A stretch of 41,043 bases of DNA from Methanoculleus sp. MH98A (GCF_000691865.1 NZ_JMIO01000019.1:1-41043), one strand, 5' to 3'; numbered from the stretch's first letter, positions 1 through 8,549 are shown. The notes: generated from the letters alone by a model not told the origin. Numbers and translations: made by a program.

Positions 1-153
1 CAGAGAGACACCACCCTCGACCCGTTCCTGGAACGGATCAGGGACGTCATGGAGGACCGCGACCTCTCCGAGATGATGACGCGCGGTGTCGTGAACGACG
101 GCCTTAGCGAAGCAATCGACATCACCGAAGCGATCGACATGGGGGAGTTCTGA
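1..153 (+). CDS. C-terminal end of an unidentified protein (truncated by window edge)
   Basis: The first reading frame is open from base 1 to a TGA at 151-153 and gives 50 residues rich in Asp, Glu, Arg and Met, ending in MGEF. The start lies outside the window. The tail is acidic, has no membrane segment and no motif that I recognise, so no function is proposed. Codon use is GC-rich at third positions, like the clear genes nearby, which supports real coding. The next gene starts 63 bp downstream behind its own AT-rich stretch, so the two are probably separate transcription units. Confidence 0.6.
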   Translation, partial: QRDTTLDPFLERIRDVMEDRDLSEMMTRGVVNDGLSEAIDITEAIDMGEF

Positions 154-216
154 ACCCCCGTCCATTCTCATAATCCACTGAACACTTTTTTAGTATTACG
201 AATCGATCTCTTCTCC

Positions 217-891
217 ATGAGGTTGACCTGGCTTGGCCACGCGTGTTTCTTGCTTTCCGGATCGCAGACGGTCCTCATCGATCCCTTCATCCCGGAGGGA
301 TCGCTTCCCGCAGAGCCCGATATCGTTGCCGTGACGCATGCCCACGCCGACCACCTGGGCATTGCCGCGCAACTGAAGAAGAAGACGGTCGCCGTCAACG
401 AGGTGGCGAAATACCTGAAAACGAAGGGCGTTCCCGCCGAACCGATGAACCTCGGCGGCACCATCACCGTCGACGGCGTCCGGTTCACGATGACACCCGC
501 GCTCCACTCATCGTGGCTGGAAGATGAGGGACCGGGGTTCTACGGCGGTGTGGCCGCCGGGTTCGTCATCACGATGGACGGCGTCAGCATCTACCACGCC
601 GGCGACACGGCGCTCTTCTCCGATATGCAGCTCATCCGCGACCTCTACCGGCCGGACGTGGCGCTCCTCCCCGTAGGCGGGTGCTTTACGATGGGGCCCG
701 ACGAGGCGATGATAGCGGCGCGGTATGTCGGCGCGCCGCTCGTGATCCCGATGCACTACGACACCTTCCCCGCCATCCGGCAGAACCTGGAGGAGTTCAA
801 GCGGACCATCGAGCGCACGACGTCGATCCGGGTCGCGCTGCTCTCGCCGGGAGAGAGCATCGAGGTCGGCCCGGAGGGGGGCGGGGAGTGA
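217..891 (+). CDS. Metal-dependent hydrolase, metallo-beta-lactamase fold (UlaG/UPF0173 type)
   Basis: A 224-residue protein of the length usual for the UPF0173 group of the metallo-beta-lactamase superfamily. The metal-binding signature HxHxDH is at residues 41-46 (THAHADHLG). Further conserved histidines and aspartates follow in ALHSSW, YHAGDTALF and PMHYDTFP, together supplying a complete two-metal site. The N-terminus MRLTWLGHACF is typical of the family, which fixes the ATG at 217. Family members such as UlaG hydrolyse lactone or phosphoester bonds, but the substrate of the archaeal group is not known. The AT-rich stretch at 182-200 probably holds the promoter. It looks like a single-gene unit, since a long noncoding block follows. 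Confidence 0.9.
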   Translation: MRLTWLGHACFLLSGSQTVLIDPFIPEGSLPAEPDIVAVTHAHADHLGIAAQLKKKTVAVNEVAKYLKTKGVPAEPMNLGGTITVDGVRFTMTPALHSSWLEDEGPGFYGGVAAGFVITMDGVSIYHAGDTALFSDMQLIRDLYRPDVALLPVGGCFTMGPDEAMIAARYVGAPLVIPMHYDTFPAIRQNLEEFKRTIERTTSIRVALLSPGESIEVGPEGGGE

Positions 892-1733
892 GGGGGCCCA
901 CACCCAATTTTTATGGAAGGTTAACGCACATCTTCGATGCTTGACTCCTCCAGCCACGTTCTGGGCGTTTCAAGTCCCGTGCACGGTTTTCTAGGGACTG
1001 TACACTTTCGATGTTCATGCTCCGGCCCTTCGGTCAGTCACCTATCGCCACGCACTGCCCGCCCCCTTGGGGGCGGGAGGAGCGCGAAGCGCGGGAGGTG
1101 GGGGTTTTTGAGGAGAGGTTTGCGAGTGCCAATATAGGGAGGTGTTCGATAACTCAGGAAGGGCGACGGACAACTCTAGGAGTTTGAGAAAACCGAAAGT
1201 CTTCGAGTGGGGTTACAGATGTCGGCGTACTGGCAGATACAGGGGAGGGGGGCATGCCCCCCTCCCCGTCAGCCCCTCCCCCAATGGCGATATCCAGTGG
1301 AAAGCCGTGTACAGGCTTTGCGACATCGTGAGGAAGAATCAGCCGTAAGGGGAACAGAATCAGCCATAAAGGAAACCTTCGCACACCCAAACCCCCACCC
1401 TTCGGCGCCTGTTGAACCAGCGCACCAGCCTCCAGGACTCACCGCTCTAGCAAATGTGCTCGCCGGAGCGCAATACTTCTCCTCACCAGACCCCGTCCCC
1501 TCGAAGAACTTCGTTCTTCTCGTCCTCCTGCCCCCGCACCTCACACCTTCGGTGCTCGAACTCCGTTCCCATGGAACGTCGTTCCTAACGGTGCTCCAAC
1601 TCCGTTCCGGAGGAACGTCGCACCTTCGGCCAGTCGCACACCCAACCCCGCACAAAGATATATGTGCTCTCACGCCTGGAGTGACGCGGGCTCACCGGCC
1701 CCCGGTGAGAGTATCCAGCATGAGGTGAGGAAA
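892..1733. other. Repeat-rich noncoding block A
   Basis: There is no convincing gene in these 842 bases. Open frames exist on both strands but they have skewed composition, no family resemblance and no start signals. The block holds short inverted repeats: an 18-bp perfect palindrome-like GC hairpin near 1060-1077, GCGC-GAA-GCGC at about 1081-1091, a 26-bp perfect palindrome at 1242-1267, a 7-3-7 hairpin at 1503-1519, CACC-TTC-GGTG at 1544-1554, and GTTCC-CAT-GGAAC and GTTCC-GGA-GGAAC hairpins between about 1563 and 1617. The AT-rich sequence AAAGATATATG near 1655-1665 is the likely promoter of the rhodanese gene that follows. Confidence 0.7.
1015..1290. repeat. Dispersed intergenic element, copy 1 (ordered hairpin mosaic)
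   Basis: This stretch shares an ordered set of modules with 17985-18222. The order is a CCCTTCGG/CAGTC module, ATCGCCA, a GC hairpin of CCGCCCC/GGGGCGG type, GAGGAGCGCGAAGCGCGGG, a G-rich linker, a large G/C palindrome (here 1242-1267, GGGGAGGGGGGC and its complement), then CCGTCAGCCCC and TGGCGAT. Spacing differs between copies, but order and orientation are kept. No transposase gene or clear target-site duplication is visible, so I call it a non-coding repeat of unknown mobility. Confidence 0.6.
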
Positions 1734-2696
1734 ATGGAAGAGAAGATGTTTACTCCCGGCGGCATGGAGCGCCTGCAGGCCACGAGCGACCGGGAGAATA
1801 TCCCGTATCCCCGTGGTGACGGGAAGGTCAAACTGGTGAACTCGGAGTGGCTGGAACGCCACTTAACCGACACAAACCTGACAGTCATCGACGTTCAGCC
1901 GAACATACACGACTACATCCAGGAGCACGTCCCCGGTGCCGTCTACCTGACCGAAGGCGTCCTGCGGGTATCAAACCGCGGCTTCCCGGGGTCGTACAGC
2001 CCGAACGCCTGCCTGCAGGAGTCGTTCCGGCGTGCGGGTATCGAGGCCGACTCCCCGGTCGTCGTCTATACCGGGAAAGGCGCGTTCTCCGGCGCGGGCG
2101 ACGGACTCGGACAGACGATGATGGCCTACACCCTGGCGAAATACGGCCACAACGCCGTGTACGTCCTCGACGGGGGAATTGACGCATGGAAGAGCGAGGG
2201 GCGGGAACTCTCGCAGGACTACCCCGCGGTCGAGCCGTCCAGGTTCACCGTCGAGGTCCGGGACGACTACCCCATCGGGTACGAGGAGTTCGTGCGGATC
2301 AAGGACAACGACGATGTGGTCGTGCTCGACGCACGCCCGGCAAAGGTCTATGAAGGGAAGGGGCCCTGGCGGAAGGCCGGGCATATCCCCGGTGCCGTCA
2401 ACCTGCCCTGGAAGAGCCTGATGCACGAGGCGAACCCGGCACGGCTTAAATCCAACGACGAACTCGACATGATCCTGGAAGAGCACGGCGTCGACCGGAG
2501 CAAGACGGTCATCTGCTCGTGCGGAACCGGGAGGGAAGCCACGAACGAGTTTGTCCTCTTAAAGTGGCTCTACCTCTACCCGAACGTTCGGATCTACGAG
2601 GGATCATTCACCGAGTGGGTTACCCATCCGGACAACCCGGTCGTAGAAGGGCCGGAGCCCCGAGGAGCGAGAGTCGAGACGGCTCCCGCACGGTAA
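1734..2696 (+). CDS. Two-domain rhodanese-like sulfurtransferase
   Basis: A 320-residue protein with two tandem rhodanese domains, roughly residues 30-165 and 175-310. The C-terminal domain holds the active-site loop CSCGTGREAT, with Cys263 in the position of the persulfide-carrying nucleophile. The N-terminal domain has YTGKGAF there and lacks the cysteine, as in classical thiosulfate sulfurtransferases, where that domain is structural. Family role: transfer of sulfane sulfur from thiosulfate or mercaptopyruvate to a thiol acceptor. Its partner here is not evident. I chose ATG 1734 because GAGGTGAGG at 1722-1730 is a strong ribosome binding site. An upstream in-frame ATG at 1662 would place that site inside the gene. 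Both neighbours are repeat-rich noncoding blocks, so it is monocistronic. Confidence 0.9.
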   Translation: MEEKMFTPGGMERLQATSDRENIPYPRGDGKVKLVNSEWLERHLTDTNLTVIDVQPNIHDYIQEHVPGAVYLTEGVLRVSNRGFPGSYSPNACLQESFRRAGIEADSPVVVYTGKGAFSGAGDGLGQTMMAYTLAKYGHNAVYVLDGGIDAWKSEGRELSQDYPAVEPSRFTVEVRDDYPIGYEEFVRIKDNDDVVVLDARPAKVYEGKGPWRKAGHIPGAVNLPWKSLMHEANPARLKSNDELDMILEEHGVDRSKTVICSCGTGREATNEFVLLKWLYLYPNVRIYEGSFTEWVTHPDNPVVEGPEPRGARVETAPAR

Positions 2697-2860
2697 TCCT
2701 TAAATGCCCGGGCAACCGGCCAAAACCTTTATTTTCTACATTTCCCAAACAGAAATCATTAAATATTAGACTGCACTAGATAGACCTAGAGAGATTTGGA
2801 TCCACGCAAGACACTTCCCCCCTTGACGTCGTCTTTTCGTGTATCCTCTTCTCTCTAAAA

Positions 2861-3035
2861 GCGACGGGCCGAAGGGTGCGACGCTCCTTAGGAGCAGAGC
2901 ATGAGAAGGCCGAAGGCCTTCGAGTCCGGAGCTCGAGAAAACGCTTCGCGTTTTCGAGTTGCGAGGTCCCGCAGGAACCGAGCAGGAGCACCGTCAAGGT
3001 GCGACTTGCGACGGGCCGGAGCACCGCAGGCACGA
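2861..3035. repeat. Hairpin mosaic, related to the block at 17751-17875
   Basis: The first 22 bases (from GCGACGGGCCGAAGG) are identical to 17774-17795, and the likeness continues for about 75 bases through GAGCATGAGAAG and CGAGTCCGGAGC. Two 7-3-7 hairpins lie inside: GAAGGCC-GAA-GGCCTTC at 2905-2921 and AAAACGC-TTC-GCGTTTT at 2938-2954. The first differs from its partner at 17819-17835 by a compensatory pair swap in the stem. The second has the reverse-complement loop of its partner at 17751-17767. GCTCC-TTA-GGAGC near 2883-2895 is a further small hairpin. Confidence 0.7.
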
Positions 3036-3169
3036 AACCGCATTTCTTCCGGGATTACCGTCCACCGGCAGGCAGGTCTCCGCGACGCACCGCCGCGTTT
3101 TACCGAGCAAGAACGTCTTCAGGACCGCCGATTCTTTGATAACCCGACATCTCCCGTATCCAGGCAACA

Positions 3170-3177
3170 TTTATGTA
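3170..3177 (+). promoter_or_regulatory. TATA box for the DUF389 gene
   Basis: TTTATGTA resembles the archaeal TATA element and sits in an otherwise GC-rich stretch. It predicts a start near 3200, which would leave a leader of about 280 nt containing an 11-bp stem (3214-3224 with 3243-3253). Confidence 0.45.
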
Positions 3178-3478
3178 CATCCGCCGCCATTACATTCTTC
3201 GTGGATGGTACTGTCGCCGGGATCGCTCCCGTGGACGATGAAGATCCCGGCGATCACACGATGGGGGACGCCTTGTCGACATTTCTCACCCTAGAATACC
3301 CGTATTGCTACGTAGCGGAGCACTGCCTCCGTGCGCCTGCCGGCTGTTATGGTGCAGCATCCGCCTTTGCAGGAACGGCTCCCGGGGAGAGTCTGCGGCC
3401 GGGCACACGGCATGAAACGGACCGGGAGGCGTGGGAACTCACGCGTATCGGCGGAGCAGCCGACGGGTGGGCGGAGAC

Positions 3479-4453
3479 ATGAAGAAGATCGTCGTTCACG
3501 TGCGGGAGGACGGGCACGAGAAGGTAGAAGAGGTTCTCGAAGGCCTCCATTATACGATATCGCTCGTTCAGGACATCTACAGGATCACCATATACACGCC
3601 GGAGGAGAACCTCGACGACCTGATCGATAAGATCCAGGGCGTACTGGACCTGCGGTACAACGAGAACATAATCGAGGTATCGACACCGGAGTTCGTCATC
3701 TCGTCGCTCCTGAAACGTGCCGAGAAGAAGGTCGAAAAAAAGGAAGAGAAGACACCGGTCGAGAAACTGCTTGACACCGTTAAGGATTATGGGACCCTGG
3801 ATCTGGAAAAGTTGTCGTTGACGTCCATCGCCGGGCTGGTAGCCCTCTCCGGCCTGCTCCTCGACAACCAGACGATCATCATCGGGGCGATGCTCCTCTC
3901 CCCGATCATGGGCCCGATCTACGGGTTCTCCGTCTATGCCGCTCTCGGCAGGATCGAGAACGCCCTGCGCTGCCTCGGCGTACTCGCGGCGCTGCTCCTG
4001 GGTGTCCTCGTCCTCTCCGCAATCGCCACCTTTCTCATCAATATCGTCATACCGCTCACGATGACCGACGAGATCGCCACGCGCCTCGTGGTGAACCCCA
4101 TCTACACGATAATGGCGGTGCTCCTCGGATTCGCAGCGGTGGTGGCGTTCAACCGGGGCACTTCGGAGGTGATCGCCGGCGTCGCCATCGCTGCCGCCAT
4201 CATCCCGCCGACGGTAGTGGCCGGCCTCATTCTGGTGCTCCAGCCCATGAGCCTGATCACTACTGCGCTGCTGGTGACCGGGCAGGTTGTCGGGCTGATA
4301 GCGGGGGCGCTCGTCGCCGTGACCGTGCTGAAGATCAAACCCAGGGATACCCGCGACCAGACCATCGCAAGGCGATATATGACGTGGTCGGTCGCGATGA
4401 TCGTGCTGCTGATCGTCCTGCTTCTCTGGATCTCGTGGCTCATGTGGAGTTAG
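3479..4453 (+). CDS. DUF389 (TIGR00341-type) membrane protein
   Basis: A 324-residue protein. The first ~80 residues form a soluble, ACT-like regulatory region (KKIVVHVREDGHEKVEEVLEG). A charged lysine/glutamate linker follows at about 80-100, then six or more hydrophobic segments from residue ~115 (LTSIAGLVALSGLLLDNQTIIIGAMLLSPIMGPIYGF is the family hallmark, here cut by my own spacing: LLLDNQTIIIGAMLLSPIMG). The DUF389 family has no settled function. Start ATG 3479 follows GGGTGGGCGGAG, and a GTG further upstream at 3431 adds residues outside the family's usual N-terminus. The PhoU-type regulator downstream has its own promoter, so linkage is by position only. Confidence 0.85.
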   Translation: MKKIVVHVREDGHEKVEEVLEGLHYTISLVQDIYRITIYTPEENLDDLIDKIQGVLDLRYNENIIEVSTPEFVISSLLKRAEKKVEKKEEKTPVEKLLDTVKDYGTLDLEKLSLTSIAGLVALSGLLLDNQTIIIGAMLLSPIMGPIYGFSVYAALGRIENALRCLGVLAALLLGVLVLSAIATFLINIVIPLTMTDEIATRLVVNPIYTIMAVLLGFAAVVAFNRGTSEVIAGVAIAAAIIPPTVVAGLILVLQPMSLITTALLVTGQVVGLIAGALVAVTVLKIKPRDTRDQTIARRYMTWSVAMIVLLIVLLLWISWLMWS

Positions 4454-4639
4454 CGGCGCCATCGCACCGAGCGTAACCAGGAGCGTACCGGCCCGGGATC
4501 CGGCTTCTTCCTGGCGCGCCCGTTCCCGGGGCGCTACGCCGATCCGGACCATATGCTTACCATGCAGGTGCCCCGAGCAGACAGACGTTCCCAAAGGAGA
4601 CTATATGAGTATATTCACCCCCCCATAAACTCCGGTAGC

Positions 4640-4647
4640 GTATATAC
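4640..4647 (+). promoter_or_regulatory. TATA box for the AbrB-PhoU gene
   Basis: GTATATAC lies 46-53 bp before the ATG at 4693, predicting a start near 4670 and a leader of about 20 nt. The flanking 4600-4680 stretch is AT-rich compared with the genes on either side. Confidence 0.55.
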
Positions 4648-4692
4648 TACAGAGAATGCATATATCCTCACGGCACCAACGCCTACCAACCC

Positions 4693-5700
4693 ATGGAGAT
4701 CAGAAAAGTCCAGATCACCGGGGGTTCGTCGTACATCGTATCCCTGCCGAAACAGTGGATCAGGTCCGCGAACATCCAGAAGAACGATCCGGTGGGACTG
4801 GTCGTGCAGCCCGACGGTTCGCTCCTGGTCACCCCCAAGATCAGCGGTGAATCGGCCCACCGGACCAGGGTCTTCGAGGTAGGAGCCGCGACCGACCGCA
4901 CCTACCTGCTCCGCCTCCTCGTAGGGGCGTACATTGCCGGATTCACGACCATCCGTCTCGAATCGAAAGGAAGGCTGCCGCCGTTCATCCTGCAGCTCGT
5001 CAGGGAGTTCACGCAGATGGCGATCGGGCAGGAGGTGGTCGGCGAGACGGATTCCTCGATAACGATCAAGGATCTCCTCAACCCCGCAGAGATGCCGTTT
5101 GAAAACACCATCAAACGGATGCACCTTCTGGCGCGGGGGATGCAACAGGACGCGATGACCGCGATAAGAGGGCATGATACGGCTCTTGCGAGCGATGTCG
5201 TCGTGCGGGACACGGAGGTCGACCGGCTGCACTGGCTCATCGCGCGGCAGGACAATCTCATCGCGAACGACGCCACGCTCGCGCGCCGGATGGGCATCCC
5301 GGCAACCCGGGCGGCGTACTGTTTCCAGGTAAGCAGGATCATCGAGCGGATTGCCGACCACGCCACCCGGGTCGCGCACAACGCCCTCCTCCTGATCGAC
5401 CGGGATATCGAGGCGGCGACGCTCGATCTCATGGACGAATCAAGCGCGCTTGCGCTGCAGATCTTCTCGTGGAGCATGGAGGCGTTTCACACGGGAGACG
5501 TCGAAAAGGCGAACACGACGCTTCAGAGGGTGCGCGACCTCGAGGAGATGGCCCGCGACATCAATACCCGGGTGCTCCGGTTCGATGCGGTGACGGCGAT
5601 CCCAACGGGGCAGATTGCAGACAGTATCCGGCGGATCGGGGAATATTCCGGCGACATTTGTGAGAGCGTCATCAACTATACCGTCGGGCAGACGGCCTGA
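4693..5700 (+). CDS. Phosphate uptake regulator, AbrB domain plus PhoU domains
   Basis: A 335-residue protein. Residues 1-50 form a SpoVT/AbrB-type swapped-hairpin DNA-binding domain (KVQITGGSSYIVSLPKQWI, then LVVQPDGSLLVTPK). After residue ~100 come two PhoU helical repeats: FENTIKRMHLLARGMQQDAMTA with VDRLHWLIARQDNLI, and DESSALALQIFSWSMEAF with GEYSGDICESVINY. This arrangement is common in archaea, where PhoU-like proteins are tied to control of phosphate uptake. The AbrB domain suggests direct DNA binding. No pst transporter genes are in the window, so the target is inferred from family only. The length is normal and the frame is intact. Confidence 0.9.
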   Translation: MEIRKVQITGGSSYIVSLPKQWIRSANIQKNDPVGLVVQPDGSLLVTPKISGESAHRTRVFEVGAATDRTYLLRLLVGAYIAGFTTIRLESKGRLPPFILQLVREFTQMAIGQEVVGETDSSITIKDLLNPAEMPFENTIKRMHLLARGMQQDAMTAIRGHDTALASDVVVRDTEVDRLHWLIARQDNLIANDATLARRMGIPATRAAYCFQVSRIIERIADHATRVAHNALLLIDRDIEAATLDLMDESSALALQIFSWSMEAFHTGDVEKANTTLQRVRDLEEMARDINTRVLRFDAVTAIPTGQIADSIRRIGEYSGDICESVINYTVGQTA

Positions 5701-5723
5701 CGGCCCGTCGGCCCCGGGAGCTC

Positions 5724-5730
5724 TTTTTTT
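5724..5730 (+). terminator. Oligo-T terminator after the AbrB-PhoU gene
   Basis: A run of seven T follows a GC-rich stretch (CGGCCCGTCGGCCCCGGG) 24 bp past the stop codon. T tracts like this end archaeal transcripts. Confidence 0.5.
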
Positions 5731-5783
5731 CGGGTAGAGAGCAAACCAATCGATAACGCGCAAGTATCTTCACCGGCGATATC

Positions 5784-7036
5784 ATGGGCACACTCATCCC
5801 GCTCGTCGTTCTCGTCATCGTCTTCCTCCTGATCGCGATCCGAAAGATCGGGAACACCGACTTCCGCATCTGGCAGGTGATGCTCCTCGGCGCGGCGGCC
5901 GTCCTTGCAACAGGATCGATCGCGCCGCTCGACGCGCTCGCGTCGATCAACCTCGACGTGATGCTCTTCCTCTTCTTCATGTTCGTGATCGGGGAGGCGC
6001 TTGCGTCGAGCGGCTACCTCTACCACCTCTCCTTCCGCCTCTTCTCGCGGGCGGGGTCGGTCCGGCACCTGGTCGTTCTCATCCTCATCGGCGCAGGCGT
6101 CCTCTCGGCGCTCCTGATGAACGACACGCTCGCGGTCGTCGGCACCCCGCTGATGCTCTACTTCGCCCGGCGGCACGGCATCTCTTCAAAACTCCTGCTG
6201 CTCGCTCTTGCGTTCGCCGTCACGACGGGAAGCGTCCTAAGCCCCATCGGGAACCCGCAGAACCTCCTCATCGCGCTCTCGGGCGACGTTGCAAACCCGT
6301 TCATCACGTTTCCCCTCTACCTCGCCGTCCCGACGGCGATCTCCCTCCTGCTCGCCTACGCCTTCCTCCGCCGGGCGTTCCCGGACGAACTCAACTCCAC
6401 CGTTCCGCTGGTTCACCGCGAGGAGGCGATCTGTGATCCCGCGCTCGCGGCCCTCTCCCGCCTCTCGCTCATCCTGCTCGTCCTCATGATCGCGGCAAGG
6501 GTCGCCGCGGTGATGCTCGTCCCGGGCATCGATATCCCGCTGACCTGGATCGCGGCCGCTGCGGCCGTTCCCATCCTCGCCGGGAGCGGGCGGCGGTTCG
6601 AGATCCTCCGCCGGATCGATTGGCCGACACTTGCCTTCTTCGCCGCCCTCTTCGTCCTCATGGCGAGCGTCTGGCAGTCGGGGTTCTTCCAGCCGTTCAT
6701 CGAGGGAAGTTCGCTCGATCTCGCCGCCGTCCCGGTCATCGTCGCAACCGGCGTCGTCGCCTCCCAGTTCATCTCAAACGTCCCCTTCGTCGCCCTCTTC
6801 CTTCCCGTCCTCTCCCACCTCGGGACGTCCACGGTCGGATGATGGCGCTTGCGGCCGGCAGCACCATTGCCGGGAACATGCTGATCCTCGGCGCGGCAAG
6901 CAACGTCATCGTCATCCAGGGTGCGGAGAAGGAAGGCGAGACACTGACGTTTTGCGAGTTCGCGCGGGTCGGCGTCCCGCTCACCCTCGCCCAGGCGGTG
7001 GTGTACGTGGTCTGGCTCTCGCTCGTCCCGGCGTGA
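5784..7036 (+). pseudogene. SLC13/ArsB-type anion transporter, interrupted by a frameshift
   Basis: Hydrophobic protein of the citrate/arsenite/sodium:anion transporter superfamily (CitMHS/ArsB fold). Frame one runs from ATG 5784 and gives 352 residues with about nine membrane segments and the family motif IGNPQNLLIA near residue 155. It then stops at 6840-6842. The remaining 66 residues (MMALAAGSTIAGNMLILGAASNVIV, split here: MMALAAGSTIAGN then MLILGAASNVIV) continue in the next frame from ATG 6839 to TGA 7034-7036. That segment is the second half-repeat signature mirroring the first motif. One extra base at about 6836-6838 gives a normal protein of about 418 residues. The overlap ATGATG could in principle couple two polypeptides, but a sequencing indel or recent mutation is simpler. 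The transported anion cannot be told. Confidence 0.75.
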
Positions 7037-7041
7037 GGGAC

Positions 7042-7982
7042 TCAGGGCCCAAACGACTCCATCGACCCCGGAACCGCCCCGAGATCCAGGTATATCGAAC
7101 CGAACCGGACCGACGCGACGGCGGCCGGGTCGAAGGGCGGGGCGAAGACCTCGAGCCGCCGTCCTCCGGGGTGCAGATCTTCGACGATGCCGAGGGCGAC
7201 AACAAAGTTCTCGGGGTCGTTGAGGGAGACCAGCCGCCCGGCGACCCGCGGGGGTTCCTCATGTCGGGCACCCTGCCCTGGAGACCGAGCCCACGGAGCG
7301 GGATCTCCTGCAGTTCTGCGCCGGCAAAATAGGAGGCAAACCGTTCCTCGCGGTAGCGCCGCCGCCCGGTTGCGGTCCTGGCGACGACCGCAGGGGATAC
7401 GGGGATTCTGTGGATTGCAACCCCCGGGCGGCGGGCGAAGTTCGCAAGGAGCCGTTCGAGCTCCCGCCCGCGCTGAAGGGCGACGATGCGGGTGGGGCGC
7501 AGGAGGTCGATCATCTGGAACTGGAACTCGATGCCCGTCCCGCCGGAGACGAGTCCGGGCGAGTCGATGACGGTGGCGCGGGCGGAGAGTTCTTCGGCCT
7601 TCTCGACGAGGCGTTTTGCCCCCGTGATGGTCTGGACGAAGTGGCCGCCCGGGGACGTCGAGCCGACGAACCGGAGGAAAGTGGGACCGGAACAGAGGAC
7701 CATCCCCTCGGTCGTCGGCGGGCCGATCCGGGACTGCCCCGTATCGCAGTCGACGTATGCCGTCCTCGTCTGCGCGGCCGTCGTATCGACGAGGTAACGG
7801 CAGAGCGTCGTCTTCCCGCTGTCCGTCGATCCGACGACGTAGACGCGCTCCCTGACATCCGACCCCCGGAGCGCCGCGGCGAGGCCTTCCCATCCTTCCC
7901 CGATGTCGATCAAACCCGGTACGCCTCCCCGGAGAAACTGTTGCGCTCCAGGGATATAACGCACCCCGCCGAAAGGCCGCAC
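7042..7982 (-). pseudogene. Polynucleotide 5'-hydroxyl kinase, Clp1/Grc3-like (frameshifted)
   Basis: P-loop kinase of the Clp1/Grc3 group, which phosphorylates RNA or DNA 5'-hydroxyl ends. The Walker A motif GSTDSGKTTLCRYL lies near residue 52, followed by YVDCDTGQSRIGPPTTEGM, FVGSTSPGGHF and IDSPGLV, all characteristic of the family. The reading frame shifts at a G5 run at 7250-7254. Upstream it reads GRVPDMRNP, and one added base in the run restores P-RVAGRLVSLNDPENFVVAL through to VPGSMESFGP and a stop at 7042-7044. The start is unsettled: GTG 7982 is the outer limit, while a TATA-like TTATATCC at 7951-7959 (minus strand) would favour TTG 7913. It is convergent with the transporter, with stops 5 bp apart. 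Confidence 0.75.
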
Positions 7983-7995
7983 CCCCCGGGGAGAG

Positions 7996-8005
7996 TTTTA
8001 TCTAA
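7996..8005 (+). promoter_or_regulatory. TATA box for the ATP10-like gene
   Basis: TTTTATCTAA is centred about 27 bp before ATG 8027, so the transcript would be leaderless or nearly so. This supports 8027 over the in-frame upstream ATG at 8009. Confidence 0.55.
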
Positions 8006-8026
8006 AGGGTGCCCTTACCTGCGGCC

Positions 8027-8548
8027 ATGAACAGAACGGCAGCAACCACCGATCCGGTGCCCGCGGCTCTCGGCAGGACGTTTCCCACCCTCATGGCGAC
8101 GTCCCTCTCCGGCAGGGTCGTCACCCTCCCCGACGATGCGGGCGGCGACGTCTCGCTCGTAGTCCTCGTCTTCCTCGAGTCTGCGGGGCCGATGGAAGAG
8201 TCATGGAGCGGCCCGTTCACCGGTGCGTTCACCGGGAATCCCCGGGTGAAGACCTACCTCGCTCTAGTCGTCGGCGACCGCCTCGTCGGCAGGTCCCTTG
8301 CCGACCACATCCGGCAGGGGCTCGCGGGCGGCACCCCTCCCGCAAAGCACGACCTGGTGCTGACCGTCCCGGAGGATATCGAACGGTGCCGGCGGGCCTA
8401 CGGGATAGAAGACCCGTCGCTCGCCTACATCTACCTCCTGGACGGGCGCGGCATCATCCGCTGGATGGAGAAAGGGACCGCGACACCGGAAGGCCTCGCC
8501 GGACTGCTCGATACCGCGGGGACGATGCTCGAACCGCTTCTCGCGTGA
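8027..8548 (+). CDS. Redoxin-fold protein resembling the ATP10 family, without a CxxC
   Basis: A 173-residue protein with the order of a thioredoxin-like domain: SLVVLVFLESAGPMEESWSGPF, split as SLVVLVFLESAG then PMEESWSGPF, a middle YLALVVGDRLVG strand, and LAYIYLLDGRGIIRWMEKG near the end. The place where thioredoxins carry CxxC is occupied by SAGPMEESW, as in ATP10-type proteins. The only cysteine (ERCRRAYG) is not positioned for redox work. Members of this group act as assembly factors or chaperones in mitochondria; the archaeal role is unknown. No signal peptide is seen. It converges with the membrane protein at 8550, with stops 1 bp apart. Confidence 0.65.
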   Translation: MNRTAATTDPVPAALGRTFPTLMATSLSGRVVTLPDDAGGDVSLVVLVFLESAGPMEESWSGPFTGAFTGNPRVKTYLALVVGDRLVGRSLADHIRQGLAGGTPPAKHDLVLTVPEDIERCRRAYGIEDPSLAYIYLLDGRGIIRWMEKGTATPEGLAGLLDTAGTMLEPLLA

Positions 8549-8549
8549 C

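Larger units (their letters stand above)
2697..3478. other. Repeat-rich noncoding block B followed by a promoter and long leader
   Basis: No supported gene. An AT-rich stretch at 2730-2790 follows the rhodanese gene. From 2861 to about 3035 there is a hairpin mosaic related to 17751-17875. A TATA-like TTTATGTA at 3170-3177 would start transcription near 3200, giving a leader of about 280 nt before the gene at 3479. Within it, 3214-3224 and 3243-3253 form an 11-bp stem. The frames open across 2901-3482 carry no recognisable protein and run through the repeats, so they are rejected as genes. Confidence 0.65.

Noticed and set aside
1242-1267. 26-bp G/C palindrome as an intrinsic terminator
   Set aside because: No T tract follows and no gene ends nearby; a related palindrome occurs in the second copy of the element.
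892-1733. CRISPR array in the repeat-rich blocks
   Set aside because: Repeats are short, unequal hairpins without regular spacers, and no cas genes are present.
2901-3482. Long plus-strand open frame (193 codons) across repeat block B
   Set aside because: It runs through hairpin repeats and the leader of the DUF389 gene, has no family likeness or ribosome site, and ends just inside the next gene.
3347-4594. 415-codon minus-strand frame opposite the DUF389 gene
   Set aside because: Low-complexity Asp/His/Arg/Gln composition typical of an antisense frame; the plus strand has a recognisable membrane protein.
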